Shown here: piece by piece, positions 45,229 through 53,228 of the stretch
Numbering within the stretch: position 1 is the first letter of the stretch
Layout of the letters: each line of letters starts with the position of its first letter
Source of the DNA: Gordonia soli NBRC 108243
GTDB lineage: Bacteria > Actinomycetota > Actinomycetes > Mycobacteriales > Mycobacteriaceae
Reading direction: 5' to 3'
Assembly (NCBI RefSeq): GCF_000334455.1
Contig: NZ_BANX01000041.1
Span: forward strand, 1-59,943
DNA length: 59,943 nucleotides
The notes under the pieces: generated by a model
Told to the model about the DNA's origin: nothing
What the model saw: only the letters and a program-made list of their open reading frames with translations
Database searches by the model: none
Position numbers and translations under genes: made by a program

Positions 45229-45432
45229 ATGCCGAACCGACATGCATCGCACGATCCGGAGGAACTTCTCACGTTTCCGGAGGTGGCCCAGCTGCTCAAG
45301 GTGAGCCTCCGGACGGTCCAACGGTACGCCAAGAGTGAGGCGATCGAGGTCGTTCGCCTACCGGGCGCGGGGGTGCGAATTCGCAGGTCGGCCGTCGACG
45401 CAGCGCTGTCCGGGACGAAGGCGAGCGCGTGA
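45229..45432 (+). CDS. Excisionase-family winged-HTH protein (Xis/Cro-like)
   Basis: The 67-aa protein has a MerR-like excisionase fold: LTFPEVAQLLKVSLRTVQRYAK, then a wing (VRLPGAGVRIRR) and helix VDAALS. Proteins of this type direct excision (RDF) or act as Cro. It is divergent from the repressor gene under the strongest promoter of the region. ATG 45229 is preferred over ATG 45202 because the promoter -10 lies between them. Confidence 0.75.
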   Translation: MPNRHASHDPEELLTFPEVAQLLKVSLRTVQRYAKSEAIEVVRLPGAGVRIRRSAVDAALSGTKASA

Positions 45433-45866
45433 TGCTCGGCGATCTGCCGGCTCTGATGGCCGAGAAGATCGCAGTTCTGCCGACCGGTTGCTGGCAGTGG
45501 ACGGGCGCGATCCAATCCAAGGGCTACGGCTCGTTCCAGTTCCGAGGACGTACGCGTTCGACTCACCGACTGGCCTACGAGTTGCTCGTCGCCCCAATTC
45601 CCGCGGGTCTCCAGATCGATCACCTCTGCCGTAATCGAGCCTGCTGCAACCCTGCCCACCTCGAACCGGTGACCGCTGGAGAGAACCATCGCCGCGCACC
45701 TCACACGCAGGTGACACGTTGCCCCGCCGGTCACCCGTACGCGGGCGACAACCTCATCGTGAAGCACCGCCCAGGGCGCGGGGTCAATCGGAACTGCCGG
45801 ACGTGCGCGAACACGTCACGCCGAGCAAAGCGTCGCGCCGCGTCGCGCGACTTGGTCGCGTCATGA
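45432..45866 (+). CDS. HNH endonuclease
   Basis: The 144-aa protein has a phage HNH_3-type nuclease core: CWQWTGAIQSKGYG, THRLAYELL, then IDHLCRNRACCNPAHLE with the DH, N and H residues near 63-82. A second Cys/His set (CPAGHPYAG, CRTCANTSRR) at the C-terminus is the zinc finger common to these enzymes. It starts at ATG 45432, overlapping the stop of the HTH gene. Function in the phage is unknown; it could be a free-standing homing nuclease. Confidence 0.85.
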   Translation: MLGDLPALMAEKIAVLPTGCWQWTGAIQSKGYGSFQFRGRTRSTHRLAYELLVAPIPAGLQIDHLCRNRACCNPAHLEPVTAGENHRRAPHTQVTRCPAGHPYAGDNLIVKHRPGRGVNRNCRTCANTSRRAKRRAASRDLVAS

Positions 45867-45973
45867 AGCCCGCGCGCCCCGCACTGCACGCCTCTGCGCC
45901 GATGTGCGTGCAGCGGATGAGCGCGCGCCGCGCCCCGTCGCCTACCCCCAATCGGGCGACGGGGCGCACCTAA
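45863..45973 (+). CDS. Possible 36-residue ORF overlapping the first hairpin
   Basis: ATG 45863 overlaps the HNH stop in the ATGA manner used by neighbours and encodes an Arg/Ala/Pro-rich peptide. Its end is inside the hairpin pair, so it may simply be untranslated leader to the terminator. Confidence 0.2.
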   Translation: MKPARPALHASAPMCVQRMSARRAPSPTPNRATGRT

Positions 45974-46010
45974 GCCCCCCGCGCCCGGTCGGGGTTGGCC
46001 GGGCGCGGGG
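45930..46010. terminator. Two tandem GC hairpins after the HNH gene
   Basis: GCGCCCCGTCGCC (45930-45942) pairs with GGCGACGGGGCGC (45955-45967). CCCCGCGCCCGG (45977-45988) pairs with CCGGGCGCGGGG (45999-46010). Both stems are perfect and only nine bases apart, without U-tracts. They separate the control genes from the early operon. Confidence 0.7.
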
Positions 46011-46048
46011 TCTCCATCACCGCTACTCACACCAGGGAGAACCGTCAG

Positions 46049-46225
46049 ATGTACGAGTTCATCGTCAACAACCTCGGGTGGTGCATTCTTCTCGCCGCCG
46101 CCCTCGTCCTCGCGATCTATCTGATCGTCGACTTGCTGCGCATCCCTGCGCCGGATCCGGAACCGTGGGAGCCCGTCCTGGTCGATCGCGGCGAGATCGT
46201 CGAGTCCACCGGCGGCCAGCGATGA
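46049..46225 (+). CDS. Small single-span membrane protein
   Basis: The 58-aa protein has one membrane helix (GWCILLAAALVLAIYLIVDLL, residues about 10-30) and a short acidic tail. AGGGAGA at 46034-46040 is a clear ribosome site, unusual here since most following genes lack one. It may be the entry point for translation of the coupled early operon. Function is unknown. Confidence 0.7.
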   Translation: MYEFIVNNLGWCILLAAALVLAIYLIVDLLRIPAPDPEPWEPVLVDRGEIVESTGGQR

Positions 46226-46392
46226 GCGCCGTCCGGGCCGCGATCGTCCCGACGCCCGCGACGCCGCGCCTCACCGAGTCGCTGATCCGCCAGTACAAGC
46301 TGTGCCGAGGCGACAAGTGCTCACGGCCACGGTGCCGTCGGTGCCGCCGCGGTCGTGACTTTTGGGCGCAGCGGAACGGGGCAGTCCGATGA
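46222..46392 (+). CDS. Small cysteine-rich protein
   Basis: The 56-aa protein has CRGDKCSRPRCRRCRRG, four cysteines in a basic stretch that could bind zinc. It overlaps neighbours by four bases on both sides. Not recognised. Confidence 0.6.
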   Translation: MSAVRAAIVPTPATPRLTESLIRQYKLCRGDKCSRPRCRRCRRGRDFWAQRNGAVR

Positions 46393-46694
46393 CCGCCGCC
46401 TCCGCATACGACTCCGCGAACATCGCGCCCAATGTCGTCATCGCCGCCACCTCGACCGCCGTTCGTGACGCCCGCGAGGCGCTGGGGACCGCGTACGACG
46501 CCCTGAGCAAGCGGTGCGCACAGCTCGGCTACGACCTGTCGACGATGCAGGAGTCGAAGGTCCAGAAGACGACTCACCGCGTCGCCGTCACAGACCCGCG
46601 CGGTGGCCGACGCTTCGCCGTCTACGGCGACTCCCTTACCGAGGCCCTCGACATGGCAGCCGATCGGCTCAACCGAGGGGAGTGGGGCCGATGA
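46389..46694 (+). CDS. Hypothetical phage protein
   Basis: The 101-aa protein is helical with a basic, beta-like second half (HRVAVTDPRGGRRFAVYGDSL). Not recognised. ATG 46389 overlaps the previous stop and its own stop overlaps the next start, supporting expression within the operon. Confidence 0.6.
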   Translation: MTAASAYDSANIAPNVVIAATSTAVRDAREALGTAYDALSKRCAQLGYDLSTMQESKVQKTTHRVAVTDPRGGRRFAVYGDSLTEALDMAADRLNRGEWGR

Positions 46695-47278
46695 GCGGCG
46701 TCCGCCACCACCTCGAAGCGATGGAACAGGCATACGACGAGGGCTACGCCGAGGGCGCCGACGACACCGGCTACCCCAACCCGTACCGCAAGCTGCTCGA
46801 CGACCGCCGCGAGTTTGTCCGTGAGCAGGTCGAGAACGGGTACGGGGCGCTCGTTGACGAGGACGGCGACAACGTGCTCGGCGACGACAACGCCGAGTGG
46901 TTCGACGCGGTCCTCGACGCGCACGACGAGTGGCTGGCGCTGCCCCGTCCGTACACCCGGGACGAGGCTGGCCTTGACGGCAATCGCCGAGATCCCGTCG
47001 CCGAGCACCTCGGTCGTGCCAGCCGCTCCGGTGACATTGCAGACCTTGCCGATGCTCGCGCCGCGATCGACGACTTCGCGCGTCGAATCTTCGAGCACAC
47101 GCCCAGCGAGGACCCTCACGCGGAACCGCGGTCCTGGAACGAGATCGACGAACGCGAGCGGGATGTCTATCGGCTCAACCTTCGCACCTTCGCGTTCGTC
47201 TTCCCGGGCCGGGCACCGGCCCTCGACGCCGCGATCCAGGCTCTCGATGCCGCGATCCGGAAGGTCGATGGCCGATGA
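46691..47278 (+). CDS. Hypothetical acidic phage protein
   Basis: The 195-aa protein is strongly acidic (DDNAEWFDAVLDAHDEW, EDPHAEPRSW) and mainly helical. No family is recognised. It overlaps the flanking genes by four bases on each side. Confidence 0.65.
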   Translation: MSGVRHHLEAMEQAYDEGYAEGADDTGYPNPYRKLLDDRREFVREQVENGYGALVDEDGDNVLGDDNAEWFDAVLDAHDEWLALPRPYTRDEAGLDGNRRDPVAEHLGRASRSGDIADLADARAAIDDFARRIFEHTPSEDPHAEPRSWNEIDERERDVYRLNLRTFAFVFPGRAPALDAAIQALDAAIRKVDGR

Positions 47279-47811
47279 GCACCACATCAATTCTGCCCAC
47301 CAACCGCGAATGGCTGCGGCGTCTCATCTCCGGTCGCCCGCATCAGGTAATCGGCGGCACTGACAACCCGTACCTGCGGCGCTGGTACCTGATCCCGCGT
47401 AACCCGGTGCTCAACGTCTACCTGCACCAGTTCCTTCGCTCCGACGACGACCGCGCGCTCCATGATCACCCGTGGCCGTTCGTGTCGCTGATCCTGTCGG
47501 GCGAGTACGACGAGATCACCGAGCAGGGAACGATCCACCGCGGTCGCGGGTCGATCGCGTTCCGTCGCGCTGAGTGGCGTCACCGCGTCCAGCTCACCGA
47601 GGAACTGACCACAGGCGACCTAGGCAACGGTGGTGGTCCGGTCGTTCGTCTGTTGCCCTGCTGGACGCTGATCGTGACCGGACGTCGCTCGCGTGAGTGG
47701 GGATTCTGGTGTCCAGCGAGGGGTGGATTCCTCACGCGCGCTATCGGCCCGAAGCGGTTCGTCCCGTGGCGCGACTTCGGTGACGCCGGATGCGGCGAGG
47801 TGGCCTCATGA
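47275..47811 (+). CDS. Cupin-like phage protein
   Basis: The 178-aa protein has cupin-like strands: NVYLHQFLRSDDDRALHDHPW (His-x-His metal ligands) then FVSLILSGEYDEIT, and a later EWRHRVQL supplying a third histidine. It ends with aromatic-rich strands (WTLIVTGRRSREWGFW). Similar small cupins occur in actinophage early regions; their role is unknown, and whether it is an enzyme is not known. Confidence 0.7.
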   Translation: MSTTSILPTNREWLRRLISGRPHQVIGGTDNPYLRRWYLIPRNPVLNVYLHQFLRSDDDRALHDHPWPFVSLILSGEYDEITEQGTIHRGRGSIAFRRAEWRHRVQLTEELTTGDLGNGGGPVVRLLPCWTLIVTGRRSREWGFWCPARGGFLTRAIGPKRFVPWRDFGDAGCGEVAS

Positions 47812-48266
47812 CCGCCGTCCAGCAGCCGATCGACGAAATGGCGATCTGGCGCGCCACCCACAACGACCGGTCGGTCACCCTCCGGCCGCACGAGTACGTC
47901 GTGGCGGTGCACCAGATGGCCGCGGCGGGCCGGTCGAGCACCTACATCGCGGACATCCTGGGCCTCACGCCCCGCCACGTGGAGCGCCTGCGGCGTCGAC
48001 CGTCACCCGAGCTGCCCACTGCGACGCCGCCCCGGCTCCCGACGCCCGACGAGCACGCGAGCCTCGTCGACGGGCTCGGAAAGGCGGCTCTCCGGTTCGT
48101 CGACCACGTCAACGACATCGACCCCGTCGACGTGTGGGCCGAACTCGACGAGCTGTCACACGACCAGCTGAAGGCCCTCGCGGTCGCGTCAGCCGCGATC
48201 GTCAGCGGCCTGCCGTCCGCCCGCGCACGCCTCGCGTACTGGGACCGCCTGGTGGACGCGTCATGA
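47808..48266 (+). CDS. Helix-turn-helix phage protein
   Basis: The 152-aa protein has an HTH near residues 33-57 (MAAAGRSSTYIADILGLTPRHVERL) followed by a Pro-rich linker and an acidic helical domain (DVWAELDELSHDQLKALAV). It may control later phage genes. Four-base overlaps link it to both neighbours. Confidence 0.68.
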   Translation: MTAVQQPIDEMAIWRATHNDRSVTLRPHEYVVAVHQMAAAGRSSTYIADILGLTPRHVERLRRRPSPELPTATPPRLPTPDEHASLVDGLGKAALRFVDHVNDIDPVDVWAELDELSHDQLKALAVASAAIVSGLPSARARLAYWDRLVDAS

Positions 48267-48359
48267 CCGCCCCAGCGCGGACTCTACGTCCGCCTCTCCA
48301 CCTGGATCTGCACCTTCTGCGAACACCGCGCCCGCGCCGAACGGAGGAAGCGCCGATGA
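48263..48359 (+). pseudogene. Frameshifted zinc-knuckle micropeptide gene
   Basis: ATG 48263 overlaps the previous stop, and a TGA at 48357-48359 overlaps the next start, as at other junctions, but the two are in different frames. Removing one C from the CCCC run near 48270 gives a 31-residue protein, MTAQRGLYVRLSTWICTFCE followed by a basic tail, with a CxxC zinc-like motif. As read, the ATG frame runs into the next gene. It is either a real frameshift or a base-call error. Confidence 0.45.
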
Positions 48360-48568
48360 GTTTCGGAACCGTCTGGTACCGCGGCACTCACGCGCCAGAG
48401 CACGCGCCCGCCGCCCGCTCGGACTATCCCCGGTCTGTCACCGGCGAGGTGTCGACCGAAGGGGCGAAGTACGCGGTCGTGCACCACGACGGCGGCATCC
48501 GCGAGATCCCGCACACGAACGTCCTGTTCATCGACTACCCCAACACCGAGGAGAACCCCGATGCGTGA
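48356..48568 (+). CDS. Hypothetical small phage protein
   Basis: The 70-aa protein includes TEGAKYAVVHHDGGIREIPHT, a short beta-sheet pattern. GGAGGAAG precedes ATG 48356. The in-frame extension to 48263 is probably an artefact of the upstream frameshift. Not recognised. Confidence 0.6.
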   Translation: MSFGTVWYRGTHAPEHAPAARSDYPRSVTGEVSTEGAKYAVVHHDGGIREIPHTNVLFIDYPNTEENPDA

Positions 48569-48812
48569 AGTACTCCAACCCGAGAGCCCCGCCGAGCAGA
48601 TCCTCCGAGGTCTCCTGAAGAAGCCGCTACGCACCCGTCCGGGCGGGGATCGAATCCTGCCCTCGCGAGATCCCAGTCACCCCGACCTCCCGTCGACCGC
48701 TCTGCCGATCCGGATCGCATCCGACCCGAAGATGGGGCAGACCGACCAGCGGCGAGCCCGCAACCGTGCCGCTCGCAAGTCGCGGCGGATCAACCGACGG
48801 CGTGGTGCCTGA
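48561..48812 (+). CDS. Hypothetical basic phage protein
   Basis: The 83-aa protein has a very basic C-terminus (QRRARNRAARKSRRINRRRG) that may bind nucleic acid. It overlaps both neighbours by one to eight bases. Not recognised. Confidence 0.55.
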   Translation: MREVLQPESPAEQILRGLLKKPLRTRPGGDRILPSRDPSHPDLPSTALPIRIASDPKMGQTDQRRARNRAARKSRRINRRRGA

Positions 48813-49177
48813 TGATGACCGCCGAGCAGACGACCATCACAGCCCGCGAGATCGCCGAGTGGGTATCGAAGTTCGCCACCCTCGACGAGGATCACCGACC
48901 TGATCGTCCCGACAGCTGGGAGCGCCAGGCGGTCTACATCGCCCACGGGCTGCCCAACTCGGTCATCGGATTCGCGCTCTGGTCGCTGAGGCTCATCGGC
49001 ACGGGCATCGAACGGCACTGGTCGCGCAACATCTCCACCCCGGCGGAGCTACTGCGCTCTCTCGGTGTCGATCTGACCGACGGGTGGGCCACATGGTTCG
49101 ACACGATCGCGCAGGCCGAGGACTCCGGCAAGACCTGGGGCGAGGCGCTCGAGATGGCGGGGGAGGCCCCGGAATGA
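48812..49177 (+). CDS. Hypothetical phage protein
   Basis: The 121-aa protein is helical, with TAREIAEWVSKFATLDEDH and a tryptophan-rich second half (DGWATWFDTIAQAEDSGKTW). Two ATG codons (48812, 48815) could start it. Not recognised. Confidence 0.6.
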   Translation: MMTAEQTTITAREIAEWVSKFATLDEDHRPDRPDSWERQAVYIAHGLPNSVIGFALWSLRLIGTGIERHWSRNISTPAELLRSLGVDLTDGWATWFDTIAQAEDSGKTWGEALEMAGEAPE

Positions 49178-49509
49178 TGACTGCCGTTCACCCAGCGGCG
49201 ATCGACGCGGCCCTACCGAGTCTCGACGCCGAGGTTGCCTGCGAGGCGATCGCTTGCAGCCATCCAGAGCACCAATGCCAGACGCCGGCCCGGTGGCGAA
49301 TCCGGATGCACGGCGCGCGAGATGAAGCCGACCACCGCGCGGCGCGGTGCAGCACCTTCGCTCTTCCGGTCTGCGACCCACACCTGGGGGACCTGAAGCG
49401 AGTGGTCGCCGACGACCTTGCCCGGCATAACCATCCGCTGCGCTGCACGGGCTGCGGCGCGGAATTCGCTCAGGTCTCCGACGTGATCCTGGAGGTGCAT
49501 CCGCTGTGA
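49174..49509 (+). CDS. Zinc-ribbon phage protein
   Basis: The 111-aa protein has several Cys/His sets (CEAIACSHPEHQC, CDPHLGDL, CTGCGAEF), probably two zinc sites, and ends QVSDVILEVHPL. Its C-terminal pattern matches the protein encoded at 57877-58191, so the two are probably paralogues. It overlaps the exonuclease gene start. Confidence 0.65.
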   Translation: MMTAVHPAAIDAALPSLDAEVACEAIACSHPEHQCQTPARWRIRMHGARDEADHRAARCSTFALPVCDPHLGDLKRVVADDLARHNHPLRCTGCGAEFAQVSDVILEVHPL

Positions 49510-50435
49510 CCGTCACCCAGATCGCCAAGCCCCCCGCGCCCGGTACGCCCGAGTGGCTACGCCAGGTCTCGCCGTCGAAGATCCCCGCCCTCCTGGGCGT
49601 CTCGCGGTTCAAGTCGCAATACACCGTGTGGCACGAGATGGCCGGCCTGGTCGAGCCCGCCCCGATCAACGAGGTGCGTCAAGACGACTTCGACTACGGG
49701 CACGCCGCCGAACTCGCCGCCCGCGAGTACTGGCTGTACAAGAACCCCGGGTGGCGACTCTCACGCGGCGAGGTCGCCTACAGCAACGACGCGGTCCCGT
49801 TTCCGAACCTCGCGACCCTCGACCTCCGGGCCTCGCGCGGATCGCTGCGCAAGGTCGTCGAGGTCAAGACAGCCCGCGATAAGGAGGAGTGGGGCGACGA
49901 TGGGTCCGGCGATGTGCCGAACGACTATGCGGCGCAGGTGATCGCGCAGCAGCACATCACCGAGTGGACCGACGAGCCGGCCGACATCGTGGTGTGGTTC
50001 CAGTACGGCAAGCCGAAGATCTACCACGTCGAGTACTCGGCCCAGCTGGCCCGCGCGATGTTCGACCGCGTGGCCGACATGTGGCCCACGATCGTCGCCC
50101 GCACACCTCCGCCCGCCCTGGATGACACGGTCTCGACCTACGAGACCGTGCGGGCGCAGCACCCCGACATCGACGGGACCACCGCTGTCCTCGATCCGAT
50201 CCTCGCCCGCGACTTCCTCACCGCCGACGCCGATCTGAAGGACCTGACGAAGCAACACCGCGGACTCAAGACGCGGGTCTTGAACTCGATGGGCAACGCG
50301 CAACACGCGGTCGCGGGGACACCCGAGTTGCCCATCGCTCGCCGACAGCCCGGAGCGCGTGGGGCTGTCTCACTCTTCTCGATCACCAAGACCGATCCCG
50401 ACGCCATCACGATGAAGGAGACCAGCGCCGCATGA
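49506..50435 (+). CDS. YqaJ-type phage recombination exonuclease
   Basis: It is predicted to resect double-stranded ends to expose single strands for RecT. The 309-aa protein has a lambda-exonuclease-like fold: SKIPALLGVSRFKSQYTVWH, DYGHAAELAAREYW, then the PD-(D/E)xK core with Asp106 (ATLD) and Glu119-x-Lys121 (EVKTA), and DYAAQVIAQQ. Its C-terminus is helical. It overlaps the recT start by four bases, forming an exonuclease-annealase pair. Confidence 0.85.
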   Translation: MTVTQIAKPPAPGTPEWLRQVSPSKIPALLGVSRFKSQYTVWHEMAGLVEPAPINEVRQDDFDYGHAAELAAREYWLYKNPGWRLSRGEVAYSNDAVPFPNLATLDLRASRGSLRKVVEVKTARDKEEWGDDGSGDVPNDYAAQVIAQQHITEWTDEPADIVVWFQYGKPKIYHVEYSAQLARAMFDRVADMWPTIVARTPPPALDDTVSTYETVRAQHPDIDGTTAVLDPILARDFLTADADLKDLTKQHRGLKTRVLNSMGNAQHAVAGTPELPIARRQPGARGAVSLFSITKTDPDAITMKETSAA

Positions 50436-51580
50436 GCAGCACCGAGATTGCCACCACGACAGGGGCCGTCGCGACACAGCCCACCTCGGACCTCGCGATC
50501 CAGCCGAACCAGACCGAGTTCACGTCGGTCCAGCGCGCCGCGCTGGCGCAGCTAGGCATCGAGGAGGCCACCGACGAGGACGTCCAGGTCTTCTTCCACC
50601 AGGCCAAGCGCACCGGCCTCGACCCGTTCGCGCGCCAGATCTACATGATCGGCCGACGGACGAAGGTGAAGGAATGGGATCCGAACCAGCGTAAGCAAAT
50701 CGAGAAGTGGGTGATGAAGCAGACGATCCAGATCGGGATCGACGGGTACCGTCTCGGCGGTCGTCGGATCGCCAGCGCCCTGGGGATCAAGCTCGAGAAG
50801 GATGGCCCCCACTGGCACGACGGCAACGGCTGGGTCGACGTGTGGCTCGACCCGGCCCGACCACCAGCCGCCGCGCGGTACTCGATCACCCGCGACGGCG
50901 AGACCTTCACCGCCACAGCGATGTACAGCGAGTACGTCCAGACCTACAACACGCAGCAAGGGCCACAGCCCAATTCGATGTGGTCCAAGATGCCCGCCAA
51001 CCAGCTGGCGAAGTGCGCCGAGGCCGCAGCCTGGCGGCAGGCGTTCCCCGACCAGTTCTCCGGCGTGATCTTCGAGGATGCGGCCCAGCACACCGTCATC
51101 GACGCGGACGTGATCGAGGAGGAGCCGAAGACCAAGCAGGGCAGCCGCGGGACCGCGGGTCTCGCCGCCGCCCTCGGGGTCGACGAGTCGACCGCCGACG
51201 AGCCCGAACCGCAGGACGGCCCCGTCGGCACGATCGAGTCGGGCCTCATCTCGGCTGAGCCCAGCGAGACCCCCGAGGACGAAGCCGACTCGTCGCACGA
51301 GCCCAGGCCCGAACCGAAGAAGCCGACGCAGAAGCAGATCCACGCGCTCAACGCTCTGCTGTCCCAGGCGGGGCTCACCAAGGCGGAGAAGAAGGGGCGC
51401 CAGATCGTCGTCTCGTCGTTCCTGCCGAACCGCGAGGACCCGGCGGCGGCCCTGACGGCCGACGAGACCGAGCACGTCACGACCCAACTGTCTGCGCTGG
51501 TCGAGAACCAGGGGGAGCAGGCGCTCATCGACACCGTCGAGGCCCTGATCCAGCAGCACGACCAGCAGGGGGCCGAGTGA
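50432..51580 (+). CDS. recT: RecT-family single-strand annealing protein
   Basis: RecT binds ssDNA and anneals homologous strands in phage recombination and replication. The 382-aa protein has the conserved core at about 35-215: FFHQAKRTGLDPFARQIYMI, IGIDGYRLGGRRIASA, MWSKMPANQLAKCAEAAAWR and FPDQFSGVI. The C-terminal 150 residues are acidic then helical (KPTQKQIHALNALLSQAGLT), an extension beyond the core seen in several actinophages. Confidence 0.88.
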   Translation: MSSTEIATTTGAVATQPTSDLAIQPNQTEFTSVQRAALAQLGIEEATDEDVQVFFHQAKRTGLDPFARQIYMIGRRTKVKEWDPNQRKQIEKWVMKQTIQIGIDGYRLGGRRIASALGIKLEKDGPHWHDGNGWVDVWLDPARPPAAARYSITRDGETFTATAMYSEYVQTYNTQQGPQPNSMWSKMPANQLAKCAEAAAWRQAFPDQFSGVIFEDAAQHTVIDADVIEEEPKTKQGSRGTAGLAAALGVDESTADEPEPQDGPVGTIESGLISAEPSETPEDEADSSHEPRPEPKKPTQKQIHALNALLSQAGLTKAEKKGRQIVVSSFLPNREDPAAALTADETEHVTTQLSALVENQGEQALIDTVEALIQQHDQQGAE

Positions 51581-51843
51581 TGGCCGACGACGACCAGGGA
51601 TTCGACGACATCGAGCTGGCGCGCAGCGCGGTCGCCGCCGCGTCTGGCCTGGAGCCCGTGCCCGCCACCATCCAGCTCGCCACCGCCCAGGTGCACGCGA
51701 CCCTCGCGGTCGCCAAGGCCGTCCAGGCGCTCGCCGCGCAGAGCGCCCCCATGGTGATCGACCAGTCGGCGCCGAAAGTCACCAGCCACCTCCACACCCC
51801 AGCCTCAAATCAGAAGGAGAGCCTCCGCTATGGCACTCGCTAA
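51580..51843 (+). CDS. Hypothetical small phage protein after recT
   Basis: The 87-aa protein is alanine-rich and helical (IQLATAQVHATLAVAKAVQA). GTG 51577 is an alternative start. Its 3' end overlaps the next gene by 14 bases. Not recognised. Confidence 0.5.
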   Translation: MADDDQGFDDIELARSAVAAASGLEPVPATIQLATAQVHATLAVAKAVQALAAQSAPMVIDQSAPKVTSHLHTPASNQKESLRYGTR

Positions 51844-52345
51844 GAACCCGCCGGCCGACCTGCCTTCCACCGAGACGAAGCCGCTGATCGAAGAGGCCTA
51901 CATCTCGATCGCGACTGGCGGCCTCAAACTCGAGAACCCCCCAGCGAAGAACAAGTCGATCGTCCTCATCGTCAAGGGCACCTGCAAGGGCATCAACGAC
52001 GAGACGATGAAGGACGGCGAGGACAAGGTCACCCATAAGATCGTCGCCGACTCGATCTACGAGCGCGGCAAGGTCCCGATCGTCGATGAGGGAAAGCCGA
52101 AGGGGCTCTTCGACTTCGTCTCCGACGAGAAGCTGTGGGAGCTGGCGAAGGACGCGGCCACCGAGCGCGGCGAGCTGATCGACGACGTCGTGACGGCGTT
52201 CCTCCGCAAGTACGTCGACGAGACGAACACGAAGCACCGCGCGGACGCCGAACCCGAGGCGCCGGCCACGTCGGCCCCCGACACGAAGGCCGACAGGAGC
52301 AAGGTCGAGCGCCCCGCATTCTCCGACGACGGGAAGAAGTCGTGA
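51830..52345 (+). CDS. Hypothetical phage protein, possible recombination partner
   Basis: The 171-aa protein has a compact beta-rich core (NKSIVLIVKGTCKGINDE, THKIVADSIYERGKVPIV, GLFDFVSDEKLWELAKDA) and a charged, disordered acidic tail. Its place after recT is where a single-strand binding protein is often found, but no OB-fold is clear. AGAAGGAGAG precedes ATG 51830, one of the few strong ribosome sites here. Confidence 0.6.
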   Translation: MALAKNPPADLPSTETKPLIEEAYISIATGGLKLENPPAKNKSIVLIVKGTCKGINDETMKDGEDKVTHKIVADSIYERGKVPIVDEGKPKGLFDFVSDEKLWELAKDAATERGELIDDVVTAFLRKYVDETNTKHRADAEPEAPATSAPDTKADRSKVERPAFSDDGKKS

Positions 52346-52479
52346 TGCGCGCGCGGGTCACCGTCGATGACCTACCCGCAGGCATCGACCAACACGACGT
52401 CGAGAACGAGATCATCATCGCCCTCGGTCTCCACTTCAGCGACCACCAGATCACCGTCGAGTTCGAGGCGGCGGCGTGA
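52345..52479 (+). CDS. Small phage protein
   Basis: The 44-aa protein is acidic (VTVDDLPAGIDQHDVENEII). It overlaps both neighbours by one base (TGATG). Not recognised. Confidence 0.5.
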   Translation: MRARVTVDDLPAGIDQHDVENEIIIALGLHFSDHQITVEFEAAA

Positions 52480-53228
52480 TGCGACCGACCTACGACGAAC
52501 TCCTGGCGCAGAGGCGGGAACTGGAGACCGATCTCGCCGAGACCGAGAATGCCAGGGCCGCAGCCGTACGGCGCGAAACCAACACGGCGCGCGACCTGGA
52601 GACGACCGCGACCGAGCGTGGGCAGTTCGGGCAGCACCTCAGCGATGTCGGCCGCGCGCTGGGGCTGTCCAGGACGGGGTTCACCTACGCCGACCTCGCG
52701 CGTGAGGCCGGGCGGCTCAAGACTCGGGCCGACGATCTCACGCGGGTGGCGGACGTGCTGGCGGAGGACGGCGTACTCGATCACCCAACCCCCGGCCACC
52801 TCGTCCGGGCGGCTCAGCGACTCATCCTCGACCGGGACTACTGGAGGTCGAGGGCCGAGAACGAGACGCTCGAACTGCCCGCGCCGGATCCCACCAACGC
52901 TGAGCATCTGCGTTGGGCGGCCCACATCGTCGCTGGCAACCGAGCGTCGTCGCCCGATGTCGTCGCTGGCAACCCAGTCGAGCGTGAACCGGTCAGCGCC
53001 TACACCCTGCGCATGTACGCCAGCAGGGTCGAGCAGGCCGAACGCCGGGAGCGCGAGAAGGCCGTCCATCGCGGCGAGCTGATCGACGACGTCGCCCAGC
53101 TCATCGAGGCGTCGGTCATCTCGGTCCTCGCGATGGTCGGGGCCAAGCCGACGCCGGGATTCGATTACCGCACGATCGCGCGCGAGTCGCTGGAGGCCGT
53201 CGGGCTACTGAAGGCGGACGCGTCATGA
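52479..53228 (+). CDS. Coiled-coil phage protein
   Basis: The 249-aa protein begins with a coiled coil (LLAQRRELETDLAETENARA) of about 70 residues, then helical segments and a conserved-looking tail (VISVLAMVGAKPTPGFDYRT). Not recognised. Confidence 0.6.
   Translation: MRPTYDELLAQRRELETDLAETENARAAAVRRETNTARDLETTATERGQFGQHLSDVGRALGLSRTGFTYADLAREAGRLKTRADDLTRVADVLAEDGVLDHPTPGHLVRAAQRLILDRDYWRSRAENETLELPAPDPTNAEHLRWAAHIVAGNRASSPDVVAGNPVEREPVSAYTLRMYASRVEQAERREREKAVHRGELIDDVAQLIEASVISVLAMVGAKPTPGFDYRTIARESLEAVGLLKADAS

Noticed and set aside
44862..46048. An integrase gene next to attL
   Set aside because: No frame here shows tyrosine or serine recombinase motifs; the only genes are the repressor, an excisionase-like HTH and an HNH nuclease.
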